DNA from: Roridomyces roridus
Taxonomy: Eukaryota; Basidiomycota; Agaricomycetes; Agaricales; Mycenaceae
Length of the DNA stretch: 64,000 nucleotides
Direction of reading: 5' to 3'
NCBI GenBank assembly: GCA_029378245.1
Contig: JARKIF010000090.1
Location: forward strand, 1 to 64,000
The notes below the pieces were generated by a model. That model was given only the letters and a program-made list of their open reading frames with translations, ran no database searches and had not been told where the DNA came from. The position numbers were made by a program, and so were the translations under genes. How positions within the stretch are numbered: the stretch's first letter is position 1; each line of letters starts with the position of its first letter. Of this stretch, positions 41,220 through 51,860 are shown piece after piece.

Positions 41220-42320
41220 TTACTCTCCTTTTTCAAATCCATAATACCCGCCCCCGTCGCCCAGGAACGCCAACAAAGCTTGAGCTTCATCAAACGTTGT
41301 GTCGAGCAACTCAATTGCTCGCCTTGTCGAGTGCCAAGGGTTGCTCCTTGCGTTAATCCCAATGGCAGGGCATGTGCGCAGCTCTGTGACTGGTGCGTAT
41401 AGATTTGAGAATCTAAGAACCTCGTTGGAATCTCGACATGTCCACACTGCACTTCATTTTTTTTTTACTCTCATTCTCCCAGGGAATGTGACATGCTGAA
41501 ATTAAGACGAAGACCTCGGAAGGACCAGACTCAAAGTTGCTTGGACGAGTCGGCTACTTCGATGCTGGGCGCTCCTTCCGAGTTCTAGGTTTGTTCAACT
41601 CGACAATGGGAACTTCCGTGACCACCAGGGATTTTATTTTCTGCGAGATGACCTTCAACGATCTATTTCTTGTTCACTACCCCCTTACATGAGAGTTAAC
41701 ACCTGTTTATTTCCCCCTGGATGGGAGCGCTAGTATGTATTGCAAATGTATTATAAGGATTACTGTAACAGCAATCTCCTCAAATGCCAACTGCCTGCGT
41801 CGGGCAGATTCGTATCCGCAACCGGGAAACCCCTACACTTCGACTCCCACTGACACGTGTGGCTTGTCATTCTGAAAAATAGACACAGGCCTGCCAAGAT
41901 GGAATGTATAGACGGTACGATAAAAAAGCGGGAGAGCCCACGGCTCACGCGACGGCAGCGAGCGCATTCGGCTGAATATTGCGTATTCGAAGCACGTTCA
42001 ACAGCTTTGGTTCAACCAAAGAAGAGTCCCCATTGGCAGGGCTCAGACGCCAAGTTTAACAGAAGTTCCGACAATGTCCAAGACTGAATTTGTGGGAAAG
42101 GCAATTCCCACTTCACCATTCAGTCGAGGAACAATGTCTCACTGTCTGTCCGTCATGACGTTCGGAAGTGCCTCGCATGCGGATGCGGGAAACATAGGGT
42201 AGGTTGGATCATGTTGTGCTTTCAAGTAAGGTATGGGAAAGCCAATTTAGGATTCTTTCTATCTCTGGTGCTTACGCTTGGTTGCGACATTGACGGAGAC
42301 AACGGTGTATCTGCGTCAAT
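41220..42320. other. Intergenic, no recognised gene
   Basis: Minus 41220-41447 is an open 75-codon frame of unknown nature directly upstream of the P450 promoter. Nothing else readable. Confidence 0.4.
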
Positions 42321-42324
42321 TGTC

Positions 42325-42713
42325 TCATCGGCGTATGCATCACCAAACTGTTCGGCCTCCTCCCCACCGAACAACGCCTGGACCAACTCCGCTGGCTCGC
42401 TGGATCGCTTTCAGCCGCCACCGCCATCGTGGCCATGCAGATCACAGCGACAACCCACCCACCCGCTGGAGCCACGGCCCTCCTGGCTGCTATCAACGCC
42501 GAGGTGTATGGCATTGGGTGGTATTACCTCCCTGTTGTCTTGCTGTCCTCGTCTTTGGTCCTCGTATCCGCCCTCATAATCAATAACGTCGCGCGGAGGT
42601 ACCCGGTGTATTGGTGGGAACCAGTCGTGCCCGCCGTCCTTCAACCGCCACCAGAAGCCGTGTCCGAGGCAGAGAAAGGGATGGTATCCAGTCGGTCCAG
42701 CGACTTGGCATAG
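42325..42713 (+). pseudogene. HPP-family membrane protein, 5'-truncated
   Basis: The frame NCLIGVCITKLFGLLPTEQR, LRWLAGSLSAATAIVAMQ, ATTHPPAGATALLAAIN, GWYYLPVVLLSSSLVLVSAL and NNVARRYPVYWWEP is the C-terminal half of the HPP integral membrane family (PF04982); the His-Pro-Pro motif and two hydrophobic helices are present and it ends at a TAG. The expected N-terminal helices (FLGAF, EAPLAQPR, GGHF blocks) are not found upstream in any frame, and no promoter is seen. HPP proteins are putative transporters (nitrite in plants). Most likely a 3' fragment brought in by rearrangement. Confidence 0.7.
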
Positions 42714-42824
42714 GTGTAGGATATGTCCGTCGTACTACTCGTCGTTTGGACTGCTTCATACGGGATTCAGTGCATCAATTGAAAGCTATGTGTACAGATC
42801 TAGATACATGCGTTTACAACCCTC

Positions 42825-44470
42825 AGGAAATCTTTGTTTTGCGGAATTGCACTTTCACTGAAGACAAAGCGTCAGCACGATGGATGGATATGGAATCGAA
42901 GTCGACGCACTCGTATGAGCTCCATCCAACACGGACCCTCCAACTCCTCTTCATCCTCGTCCTCGTCAGTGACGACATCGTCAAGAGCAACCTTTGGCGA
43001 GTCCGCAGGTAAATCGAATCGAAGCACCCGGACAACCCCCTCGCCGTCCGACTCTGACTCCGAGCTCTCATCAGATTCTGAGCCTGAATCCGTATCGAGC
43101 TCGACCTCGCACGCAAGAGGCGCAGGAGCAAATTCCTCCGGCGCTACGACTTCAAAGTACCGCCCCTTGACGCACTGTATGAGTTGGGGTTCCGCGAGTC
43201 CAACAGCGTTGGTAACTTTGCGGAGGAGGTTCGACCGCGGGAAGTAAGAGTAGGAGAACTCTGAGAGGCGCTCGTCAGTCGGTGCAGGCTGTTCAAGGCG
43301 AGAGAAGTACGTACCGATGGTCTTAATCTCGCCGACCTTATCCTGGGGTCTGGGGAGCATGGTTGGGTATTGAACTCCTCGCACAGGGGTGGTGTGTTTA
43401 GAATCGTGTTTCAGAGCAGAGCGTTTCGGCGGTGCGCGATGCCTGGAAACAGCCCGAGACGTCGGCGAGGTTTTGGGTGGTAGAAGTCCGACTCGGCGGA
43501 ATATCCGAACGAGCCCCAGGGTTTTGCACACGGGGAGTAGAATGGTAGCAGAGGTATTGGCGTTGTTGGGGGTGCGAACGCGGGTGCGACGAGGGGTAGC
43601 GACGAGGTTGGGGGCTCGGAAGGAAGACATGGTTGGTCTGGGAGCTTGTGGGGAAAAGCCCCGTCTTTTATACGTTCATGGGAACAGAGACGGTCTCACC
43701 ACGATCCCTCCGCGCGGGTTTGGCTGTGTACCTCCTAGCGCAAGTGTCATCTCCAGAATCGTGCCTTTCCGTCGATGAGGCCGAGAGGTGGTGGGATGCA
43801 TATGAGTAATATGAGATGAGTAGATGGAACGCAGAACAAGTAGCAAGAGATCGCTGAAAAGAACAATGCCACGCTGAGCAAGAGCCGAACGAAAATACGT
43901 GGATGTACTTATCATGTCTCACTCACGAGTCACTGCCTCACGACTCGGATCGAGAGTCTCACTCGGTCCGCACCAGCTGTGGAGTCCATCGAGAGCGAGT
44001 GGCGGATCAGGCGGATTGTGGGGCAGCGACGACGAAGGGAGCGACTCGGAGACGATCGAGACGATCCAGAGAAAGACTCGGAGGACAAGGCAGTGATTGA
44101 TCCGACATCATCTCGGCTTTTACCACTCCACACGACTCGGAGTCCGGCTCCAAACACGAATTGTCCAACAAATGTCCTACACTCTACCAGGGTATCATGA
44201 CCATCTCCACGAAAAAGAACCTCAAGTCTACTCGTGGGCGGATCGTCGTTCTCCAGGACATTCTGCCCGATGCGGTCCACGCACCATATGCCTCGACCCG
44301 GTAGCAATGGATACAACGACCCGCCCTTTGGACGCATCGGACACGGTATCGTGTATGCCCTGGGACTGCGACAAGATCAACTTGGCGAGGGACGCGGAAG
44401 AAGCAGGGGACTCACACAAGATCATTCCACGTAGCTCAAACTCACCCGACAAACAGTGCGTTTGGTTGAC
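42825..44470. repeat. Direct segmental duplication, copy 1
   Basis: Same order and orientation as 47045-48208 plus 51283-51860: unknown basic/acidic gene, its promoter (GAGACGGTCTCACCACGATC), the AGTCACTGCCTCACGACTCG stretch and the hydrolase end. This copy is uninterrupted and shows the empty insertion site (near 44030-44040). Confidence 0.8.
42872..43630 (-). CDS. Unknown basic/acidic protein (copy 1)
   Basis: Exons 43630-43315 and 43260-42872 with a 54-bp intron (GTACGT...CTCAG); 234 residues. The N-terminal ~100 residues are strongly basic and Arg/Lys/Pro-rich (NLVATPRRTRVRTP, LGLVRIFRRVGLLPPK, HRAPPKRSALKHD). The middle is EFSYSYFPRSNLLRKVTNAV. The C-terminal part is very acidic with a Ser/Asp/Glu run (DTDSGSESDESSESESD) and a second patch VTDEDEDEEELEG. 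No known domain, signal peptide or membrane segment. A nuclear or chromatin-associated role would suit the charge split but is only inference. A second, damaged copy lies at 47083-47803 in a direct segmental duplication. Confidence 0.75.
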   Translation of the reverse strand: MSSFRAPNLVATPRRTRVRTPNNANTSATILLPVCKTLGLVRIFRRVGLLPPKTSPTSRAVSRHRAPPKRSALKHDSKHTTPVRGVQYPTMLPRPQDKVGEIKTIGTYFSRLEQPAPTDERLSEFSYSYFPRSNLLRKVTNAVGLAEPQLIQCVKGRYFEVVAPEEFAPAPLACEVELDTDSGSESDESSESESDGEGVVRVLRFDLPADSPKVALDDVVTDEDEDEEELEGPCWMELIRVRRLRFHIHPSC

Positions 44471-44488
44471 CGTCCAATGAAGGAACAA
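44200..44488 (-). pseudogene. 3' fragment of alpha/beta-hydrolase (duplicate)
   Basis: Minus-strand sequence matches the end of the hydrolase at 51455-52786: SDASKGRVVVSIATGSRH versus SDASKGRFIASITR, and NVLENDDP versus NVLENDEP, including the spliced intron region between them. Upstream exons, including the nucleophile, are missing. It marks the end of the first copy of the direct segmental duplication. Confidence 0.7.
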
Positions 44489-45252
44489 CCACTACCTTGT
44501 TCCCCTCCACATTCTTCAGCGTGTGCTCTCGCGGCGACATTTGACGGCATGGTGCTGCTGAATCCTGTCCCTGTACCAGACTCTTGGGGTCGCGAACGAG
44601 TACCGGTCAGTTGCATCCCACACCTTCTCGCAGTGCACCGCTCCAAATTTATTCGCTGGCATTTTTTTAGATCACGGCAGCACTGCTGGCCAATAGGGAA
44701 GCCGATATTATCACCTGCTCTATTGTCGGACCCGCAGGGTTAAATACAGAACGAGACTGCGAGAAAAGTTATCGGCTGGCTGCACGCATCGGAATGCCGG
44801 TGGGAGGAATCGCGAGGCAACCGAATGATACGCGGACGGCGGGCCTGTCCCCTAGCGATACGAGCCATCTTCACATGCCTTTGCGTTCTACAAGGTGGCG
44901 AACTTTTTCTTTCCGGGACAGGATGCATATATTCATGGTTTACCTACAGACTCTCGTCAGCGCCCGCTTCAAGCTTGTACTTGACCGTATGCGCCGCTTG
45001 ACGATAACTGGTCCCAGGTCTTTTTTTCGAATCAAATTTATTTTATGGTAAGGAGTACCACAGTCTCGTTCCCGGTACTTGACCTCTGCGCACCCTCCGT
45101 TTAGCCTTCCGGGGAGACACGCACCTCTAACCGAGTACGATTTGCTGCGACACGCTCAAACAATTTCTCATCTCGCAGGTCTCGCATATAAAAGGGACAG
45201 CTGGAATCGTCTCAAAAGATCCTCAGGCCCACCTGGAATTCGCCTTCTCGCC
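44489..45252. other. Upstream region of class II peroxidase
   Basis: No gene recognised. The TATA box is listed separately. Confidence 0.5.
45186..45195 (+). promoter_or_regulatory. TATA box of class II peroxidase
   Basis: ATATAAAAGG, 58 bp before the start codon. Confidence 0.65.
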
Positions 45253-46898
45253 ATGTTGTCTAAGACGTTCGTCCTGTTCGCGGCTCTCTCAACCGTCTAC
45301 GGCGGTAAGGCCCCCTCCCCTGCCCACTTGTATTGAACCGCGTTGACAATCTCCCTAGCGGCCCTCCAACCTCGCGTGACATGCGCCACCGGACAGACGA
45401 CGGCCAACGCCGCTTGTTGCGCGCTCTTCCCTGTGCTCGAGGACATCCAGACCAACATGTTTGCCGGTGACACTTGCTCGGACGCGGCGCACACTGCTGT
45501 AACTTGCTCTCCTTTCACAGGAAATATCCATGCTCATTGAACACAGCTGCGTGTTGCCTTCCACGACGCTATTGGCTTTTCCAACTCGGACCCCAGCTTT
45601 GGGTATGCAAGTCTATTTGGGCGGTCCAAAACTAATTTTAATTCCAGCACCGGCGCTGACGGCTCGATCTTCATTTTCGGCGAGACGGAACTCGGGTTCG
45701 GTGCCAATCTCGGTATCGCGGATGCCTTCAATCTCGAGGTGCCTTTCATCAACAAACGTGAGTGAAGGACTGTCCCATCTAAATTCCGTGCACTGACCGG
45801 TGCTTAGACAACATCTCGGTTGCTGACTTGTAGGTCGTTGTACATTTCCCGGTGTCTGGTCTAATGAGAGCATTACAGCATTCAATTCGCCGCCGCGGTC
45901 AGCTTGACGAAGTGGTACGTTAGCTACCACTCAGCCGTGATGCGGATATTTAAACCAATTGCAGCCCTGGGATTTTACAACCGTCCTTCATGTTCGGTCG
46001 CATTGATGCGACTTTCAACGCTCCCGATGGAACGGTCCCCGAGCGTGAGTGCTTTTATATCTCGTTGTCTACACGGACTGAATGAGGAACAGCTTTCCAG
46101 GCAGTCGACGCAATCCTTGCCCGCATGTCTGACGCCGGCCTGAGCGCAGCTGAAACCGTTGCCCTGCTCGCCTCGCAAGCAACTTCTCACTTCTCTACAC
46201 GCATGGCTCACGGTCATGACAGGCACTCGATCGCCGGTGCTGACGACGTTGATCCCACCATGGACGGCCTGCCGTTCGACTCCACGCCCTCGGTCTTCGA
46301 CACTCAATTCTTCGTCGAGACCCAGCTGCGCGGCACCCTCTTCCCCGGCACTGGCGGCAACCAAGGCGAAGTCGAATCCCCCATCGCCGGCGAGCTTCGC
46401 CTGCAATCCGACTCGGAACTCGCACGCGACTCGGCAACGGCATGCTTGTGGCAAGCCAACGTTAACAACCAGGCACACATGGCTCAAGCTTTCCAAGCTG
46501 CATTTGCCAAGATGCAAACGCTGGGACAGACTGGAAACAACCTCGTTGACTGCTCCGATGTCATCCCCGCGCCACCGCCCATTTCCGCTGCCGCGGCACA
46601 GGCGTTCTTCCCGCCAGGCTTGACGCAGAATGATGTCGAGCAAGCGTGTGCTACTACGCCGTTCCCTAACCTCCCTTCGGCCCCTGGTGCTGCCGCGACC
46701 GTGCCTCAGATGTACGTCCCCCTCGGTATTCTCGGAGCAGGCCAGCGAACTCACGGTTGTCCTCAAACAGTGTTCAAGACCCTGCGACGGACGGGAGCTG
46801 TGATGATGACGGTACCGGTGAGCAAAACCACCCCGGCTCTGGTGTATGCAATATTCTGACTATCTGCAGGCTGTATCATCGCTGGCTTCACTGGATGA
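45253..46898 (+). CDS. Class II heme peroxidase (AA2), atypical active-site set
   Basis: Secreted ([17 protein letters not shown]). Multi-exon with ~50-bp introns; blocks: [37 protein letters not shown] (distal Arg/His), [55 protein letters not shown] (proximal His), [48 protein letters not shown] and [12 protein letters not shown]. The proximal His block requires a 48-bp GC-AG intron (TC/GCAAGC...GACAG); otherwise 16 extra residues would split it. Counting from distal Arg and proximal His, the Mn-site Glu pair of manganese/versatile peroxidases is Asp and Thr here, the third acid (Asp of AGAD) is kept, and the surface Trp of lignin peroxidases is Ala (VALLASH). So it is a generic or atypical Mn peroxidase. 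Exact C-terminal exons are uncertain. Confidence 0.88.
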
Positions 46899-47044
46899 AG
46901 TCATCTCTTTGCTGTTTTCTATGTCTTGGTCGGTCACACTATGCTCTGTAGATAATTCTTTTCGGTATCGCTTGTGTCGGAGTTTAGTTAGTAAAATGTT
47001 TATTGCAATGGTGTACATATGTGGATGCATTGGGATTCGTCATA

Positions 47045-48208
47045 ACGTTCATGATAATCGCGCAAGTTTTCACTGTTCAAAGTCAGCACGGCGCAAGGAT
47101 ATCAGGAATAAATCGACGCACTCGTATGAGCTCCATCCAACACGGGGCCTCCATCTCCTCGTCGTCATCCTCAGTCACGACATCGTCAAGAGCAACCTTG
47201 GGCGAGTCCGGGGGCAAATCAAATCGAAGCACCCGGACAACTCCCTCACCGTCCGACTCTGACTCCGAACTCTCATCAGATTCTGATCCTGAGTCCGTAT
47301 CGAGCTCGACCTCGCACGCAAGAGGCGCAGGAGTACCGCCCCTTGATGCACTGTATGAGTTGGGGTTCCGCGAGTCCAACAGCGTTGGTAACTTTTCGGA
47401 GGATGTTCGATCGTGGAAAGTACGAGTAGGAGAACTCTGAAAGGAGACGCTCGTGAGTCGATGCAGGCAAGACAAGGCGAGAGAAGTACGTACCGATGGT
47501 TTTGATCTCGCCGACCTTATCCTGTGGTCTGGGGAGCATGGTGGGGTATTGAACTCCTCGCACAGGGATGGTGTGGTTAGAATCGTGCTTCAGAGCGGAG
47601 CGCTTCGGCGGAGGGCGATGTTTCGAAATGGCCCGAGACGTCGGCTTGGTTTTAGGTGGTAAAAGGCCCACTCGGCGGAATATCCGAACGAGCCCCAGCG
47701 TTTTGCACACGGGGAGTAGGATAGTAGCAATGGTAGTGGCGGACTTGGTGGTGCGAGTGCGACGAGGGGTAGCGACGAGGTTGGGTGCACGGAAAGAAGA
47801 CATGGTTGGTCTGGAAGTTTGTGGGGACATACCCCGCCTTTTATAAGTACGTCCATGGGAGCAGAGACGGTCTCACCACGATCCCTCCGCGCGGGTTTGG
47901 CTGTGTACCTCCTATCGCAAGTTTGATCTCGAGAACTTTTGAGCCTTTCCATCGGTGCGACCGAGAGGTGGTGGGATTCATAGCAGCAGCTGCACCGTAG
48001 AGCAAGAATGAAGATTCGCAAGAAATCGCTGGAAAGAACAATCCCACGCTGAGGAAGAGCCGAACGAAAAGACGTGGACGTATCATGTCTCACTCACGGG
48101 TCACTGCCTCACGACTCGGATCGAGAGTCTCACTCGGGCCGCATCAGCTGTGGAGTCCATGGACAGCCCTAGGGAGCGATTGGCGGGTTGTGGAGCAGCG
48201 ACGAGGAA
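47045..48208. repeat. Direct segmental duplication, copy 2, left part
   Basis: Counterpart of 42825-44040. Continues at 51283 beyond a 3.07-kb transposon. Confidence 0.8.
47083..47803 (-). pseudogene. Unknown basic/acidic protein (copy 2, internal deletion)
   Basis: Starts MSSFRAPNLVATPRRTR at 47803; exon 1 47803-47494, 57-bp intron, exon 2 from 47436 with the same EFSYSYFPRSN block. Relative to copy 1, 28 bases are missing after the KGRY codons (near 47334), so the frame shifts and stops early (about 47276), while the acidic tail (DTDSGSESDESSESESD, TEDDDEEMEAP) remains readable in another frame. Likely non-functional, or makes only the basic N-terminal part. Confidence 0.75.
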
Positions 48209-51200
48209 GTACGAAGCGCGGTTGGTTCGTGGATGAAATTAAAATCAGAACAGCAATCACACGTTCGATTCTCGTAAGTGCCACCCTTTTGTGGGTTTTA
48301 TTACATTCCTTCCTGCATCCATGATCCTTGGGAGCCAGATCCGCCTAATGGATTGGGTATCTGCTGAATATTGGGTCCAAAAAGCCGCTCCCAGCAGATA
48401 TTGATAGGGAACCAGGCTATAAAACAGTGGGTCTGTCACTAAGTATCTCCAGCTTAGTCTAATGGTTAATGTGCTTGTTCCTTTCTACTCCCTTTTTGCC
48501 TTGAATTGATTCTATTTTTTGTGCGTCCCTTATTTAATTCTTGTGAGGCACGAGCGGAGGTTCCGCAGAAGACGAGTCAGTCAGTCAGCAAGCCAGGGCC
48601 TTCCCATTGTCGTCTGAAATTGTATTGTTTTCAACCTGTTTTGTACTGACGCCGGTACCGTCAACGGTGATCATGATCGGTTTCTGATTCCGACCAGCTT
48701 CAACTGTTCTCTGCTCATGCTATCCTTTCGATGTTTTAACCGGCCTGCTTTCTCCATGGAGCCGCCTACGTACCAAGAATAAAAGGACACAGAACCTGCA
48801 CCTTGAACCGCATACAAATGCAAAGGACTGGGCTCAAACTTGGCTTGCCTTCAAATTCAAGTTCAGCGGCCCTTCGCGCTGCTGCCCACGCTGCCAGCCT
48901 GGGCGGCCCTGACACTGAAGAAATCTGAGCTTCCCAAGTACTCTCCTCCACCGAATCCAAACCGCGGCAGCCAAGGCCTTGTGCGCCTTCTTGAATGTTC
49001 GAGAGCGAACAACAGTCTTTCAGTCTTGATCCGCCGCGTTGGTTGACGAGGAGGCAACCGTGACCCGCGGCAACTCAAACTTCAAATAAACCTATAAGCC
49101 AGGAGAGCTCATTCAAGTCCTCCTCTCCAGTATTCTCGAGGGCCCTCATGGGCCATTTCCCCCTCAATGATTAGCTTTGTCCGACGGTAGTCTCCAAGCA
49201 TGCCATTGCCTCTCTACTAGGTGATCTGAACGACTGTGTTCGTAGTCATGCTACTACAGGGCCTGAGCCCGTATCGAGCCTACCCGTTCTAATTTCCCGG
49301 CTCTTGATACTACCACTGCTCGTGGTCGTTCGACCACTCTCGACTTGTATATCCAGTCGGGTATGTACCTTTCTTCTAACACATCAGCTCTGATTTTGGA
49401 GCTAACTCAGCTAAGATAATTTCTTACCTCGATGGGGCCGCTTTGCTGGCTGGGGCATGTCGGAAAAATCGAAGACTGATTAGATAGGAATCTAATCGTA
49501 TAGAAGCCGTTGTAATCCCATAATGAAACCGTGGATTATATCGCATCACTTTAGGATTGTAACCGCTTAGGATCCCCAGGGTGTATTACAAGGGATTGTT
49601 GACTTGTAATGTATTGTAATGCATTTGCTGGAGAACAATAAAAGCTTTTGAAGGCCTTTGCAGCCATCTGCATTGGGATTGAATGTTGTGATTTTGAAGT
49701 GTTCAACATTGAATCGCCAGTGAGTTCACAAGGATGTTCTGCTTATTTTATCTGACTGTTCACACCAGGAGTCGAACGCTTGACCTCACGGATCTCTCAA
49801 TTTAAAGGAGAACAATGAATACTAAGTAGACTATTATAGCACACATGTACATGGGAACAAGACTCAACATAGCACCACTTTCTGTTACCAAGATTATTCC
49901 TTCCTCAGAAAGGATGTATTATAGCTTCCTTGGGTTCATTGACTGTGTTGAATTTGTGCAATCTCAATGTATGCTCTGTTATGTGGGAGTTCCGAGTCGG
50001 AGCATGCCTGGTCCATGGATCCAAAAATTAGCATTGAATCACTGGAATCACTGGACCTGGCGGGTGCCAATGGCAAGCCACTAAGCAAATTCAAGCCATT
50101 ACAAGCCAGGGGTTGCTTTAGAATGACTCCCAAGCAATTGTAATCCACCCCGGGTGGATTACAACAGGTTGCAATCCGCGCCAATCCCCTAATCAATTAC
50201 AATCCAATGTAATCATTTTGGGGTTTTTCCGACACAGCCTAGACTCTTGAGCATGACCTTGACACGCACATTCAACAATCCCTCTGCGGCAACCCCAAAA
50301 TCACATTGTTACTGTGAATCAATCCAGACTCGGATCCCAGAGAGTGTGCAAGTGCCCCTTGAGTTCCCCGTGTTTCAATCTCGCCGATAAGTTATAACAT
50401 CCAAGGTCTCTATCTTCATTTCCTTCAATGAGACTCCATTCACTCTGAATTTAGACCAGGACACTGGTGTCAATGGTCTTCCAACCAAGGAAAATCAATG
50501 AATGAACACCCACCACAGCCTTTAAATTATCCGGACAACTTTCGGACACTTACGTCCAGGATTAAAAGCAGTAAACCAAGACACGTCAGCCAGGGACTGC
50601 AGGGTAGACCGCCAGCATACCTCAAACCAGTATCCACACGCGGCAACTTTTATCTAGGCTCAGGATCTGGGCCGGGATCAGCGGGGAGGCCCGGTGGAGC
50701 AGCATGGTGCGGCTGGAGGCTCCCGCAGCCTCCCGGTTACGAAAGGAATGGTTGGAGCAGGGGATCCTTCCAAGCGGGGCGGCAGTCATAAGTATGGACT
50801 GAGTCCCAGGAACCAACCGGAAATCCGGATATCAATTTACACCGTGTCTAGAATTCACAGGCGGCTGGATACATGTGCCTGCACTGAGAATTACCGTACT
50901 CGGTGAATCCTGGACGAGCGCCGGGCTCAATGTTAACTGGAACACGAAGAAAGGACGGCAGAAACTTACTAAAAAATAGAATCAATTCAAGGCAAAAGGG
51001 GAATGGAAAGGAACAAGCACGTTAACCACTAGACTAAGCTGAAAATACTTAGTGACAGACCCACTGTTTCATAGCCTGGTTCCCTATCAATATCTGCTGG
51101 GAGCGGCTTTTTGGACCCAATATTCAGCAGATACCCAATCCATTAGGCGGAGATCTGGCTCCCAAGGGTCATGGAGGCAGGAAGGAATGTAATAAAACCC

Positions 51201-51282
51201 ATAAAACGGTGGCACTTACGAGAATCGAACGCGTGATTGCTGTTTTGATTTTAATTTCATCCACGAACCAACCGCGCTTCGT
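48209..51282. mobile_element. Mutator-like non-autonomous transposon, 3.07 kb, ~290-bp TIRs
   Basis: The ends GTACGAAGCGCGGTTGGTTC (left) and its complement (right) begin inverted repeats of about 290 bp (48209-48520 and 50970-51282). The 8-bp target ACGAGGAA is duplicated outside both ends (48201-48208, 51283-51290). The paralogous block at 44030-44040 shows the pre-insertion site. Long TIRs and an 8-9 bp duplication suit Mutator-like elements. Each TIR carries a tRNA A-box-like stretch TTAGTCTAATGGTTAA and a B-box-like GTTCGATTCTC. No transposase; the interior holds a second nested repeat at 49447-50241. Confidence 0.75.
49447..50241. mobile_element. Nested repeat with TGTCGGAAAAA ends (hAT-like?)
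   Basis: The left end CATGTCGGAAAAATC and right end GGTTTTTCCGACACAGCCTA are inverted. Many TTGTAATCC / GGATTACAA motifs lie near both ends (49515-49625, 50135-50215). No target duplication is evident, so the boundaries are approximate. Confidence 0.5.
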
Positions 51283-51860
51283 ACGAGGAAGGGAACGCGT
51301 CGAAGATGGTGAGGGAAGAGGACAAGAGCAATTGATCCGACATTATGCATCATGATGTCCTCGGCTCCAAAAAACGAATTGTACAACAAATGTCCTACAG
51401 TCTAGTACCAGGGTATCGCCGTGGATGAATAAATACCTGCTCCATAAAGAGAACCTAAAGTCTACTTCTCGCCCGCGGCTCGTCGTTCTCCAGGACATTC
51501 TGCCCAATGCGGTCCACTGCAGCACATATCGCCTCTGCTATGCGGTCGGGAGCCTCCTGAACGAGCTGTCGACCAATGAGTCGAGGGTAAAGGAGAAAAG
51601 ACGGAGGAAACGTACCAGATGCCGGCCCTCGACCCGTGTAATGGATGCGATGAAGCGCCCTTTGGATGCATCGGACAGGGCATCCTGTATGGCCTTGGGC
51701 CTGGGACAAGATCAACTTGGAGATGAACGAGGGAGAATAAATGGACCCACACAAGATCACTCCGCGTAGCCCATACTATATGTATCGGAACCGTACGACA
51801 AACGCGCTTGGTCTCCCGCACGGCGTCAAAGTGCGGCTCGACGTCGGGATACGCCATGGC
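51283..51860. repeat. Direct segmental duplication, copy 2, right part
   Basis: Continues the match to 44041-44470 (TTGATCCGACAT, GTCCTACA.TCTA, CAGGACATTCTGCCC blocks). It includes the last exons of the hydrolase. Confidence 0.75.

Noticed and set aside
41220..41447. 75-codon minus frame upstream of the P450
   Set aside because: Clean frame but too short, overlapping the P450 promoter, no homology recognised.
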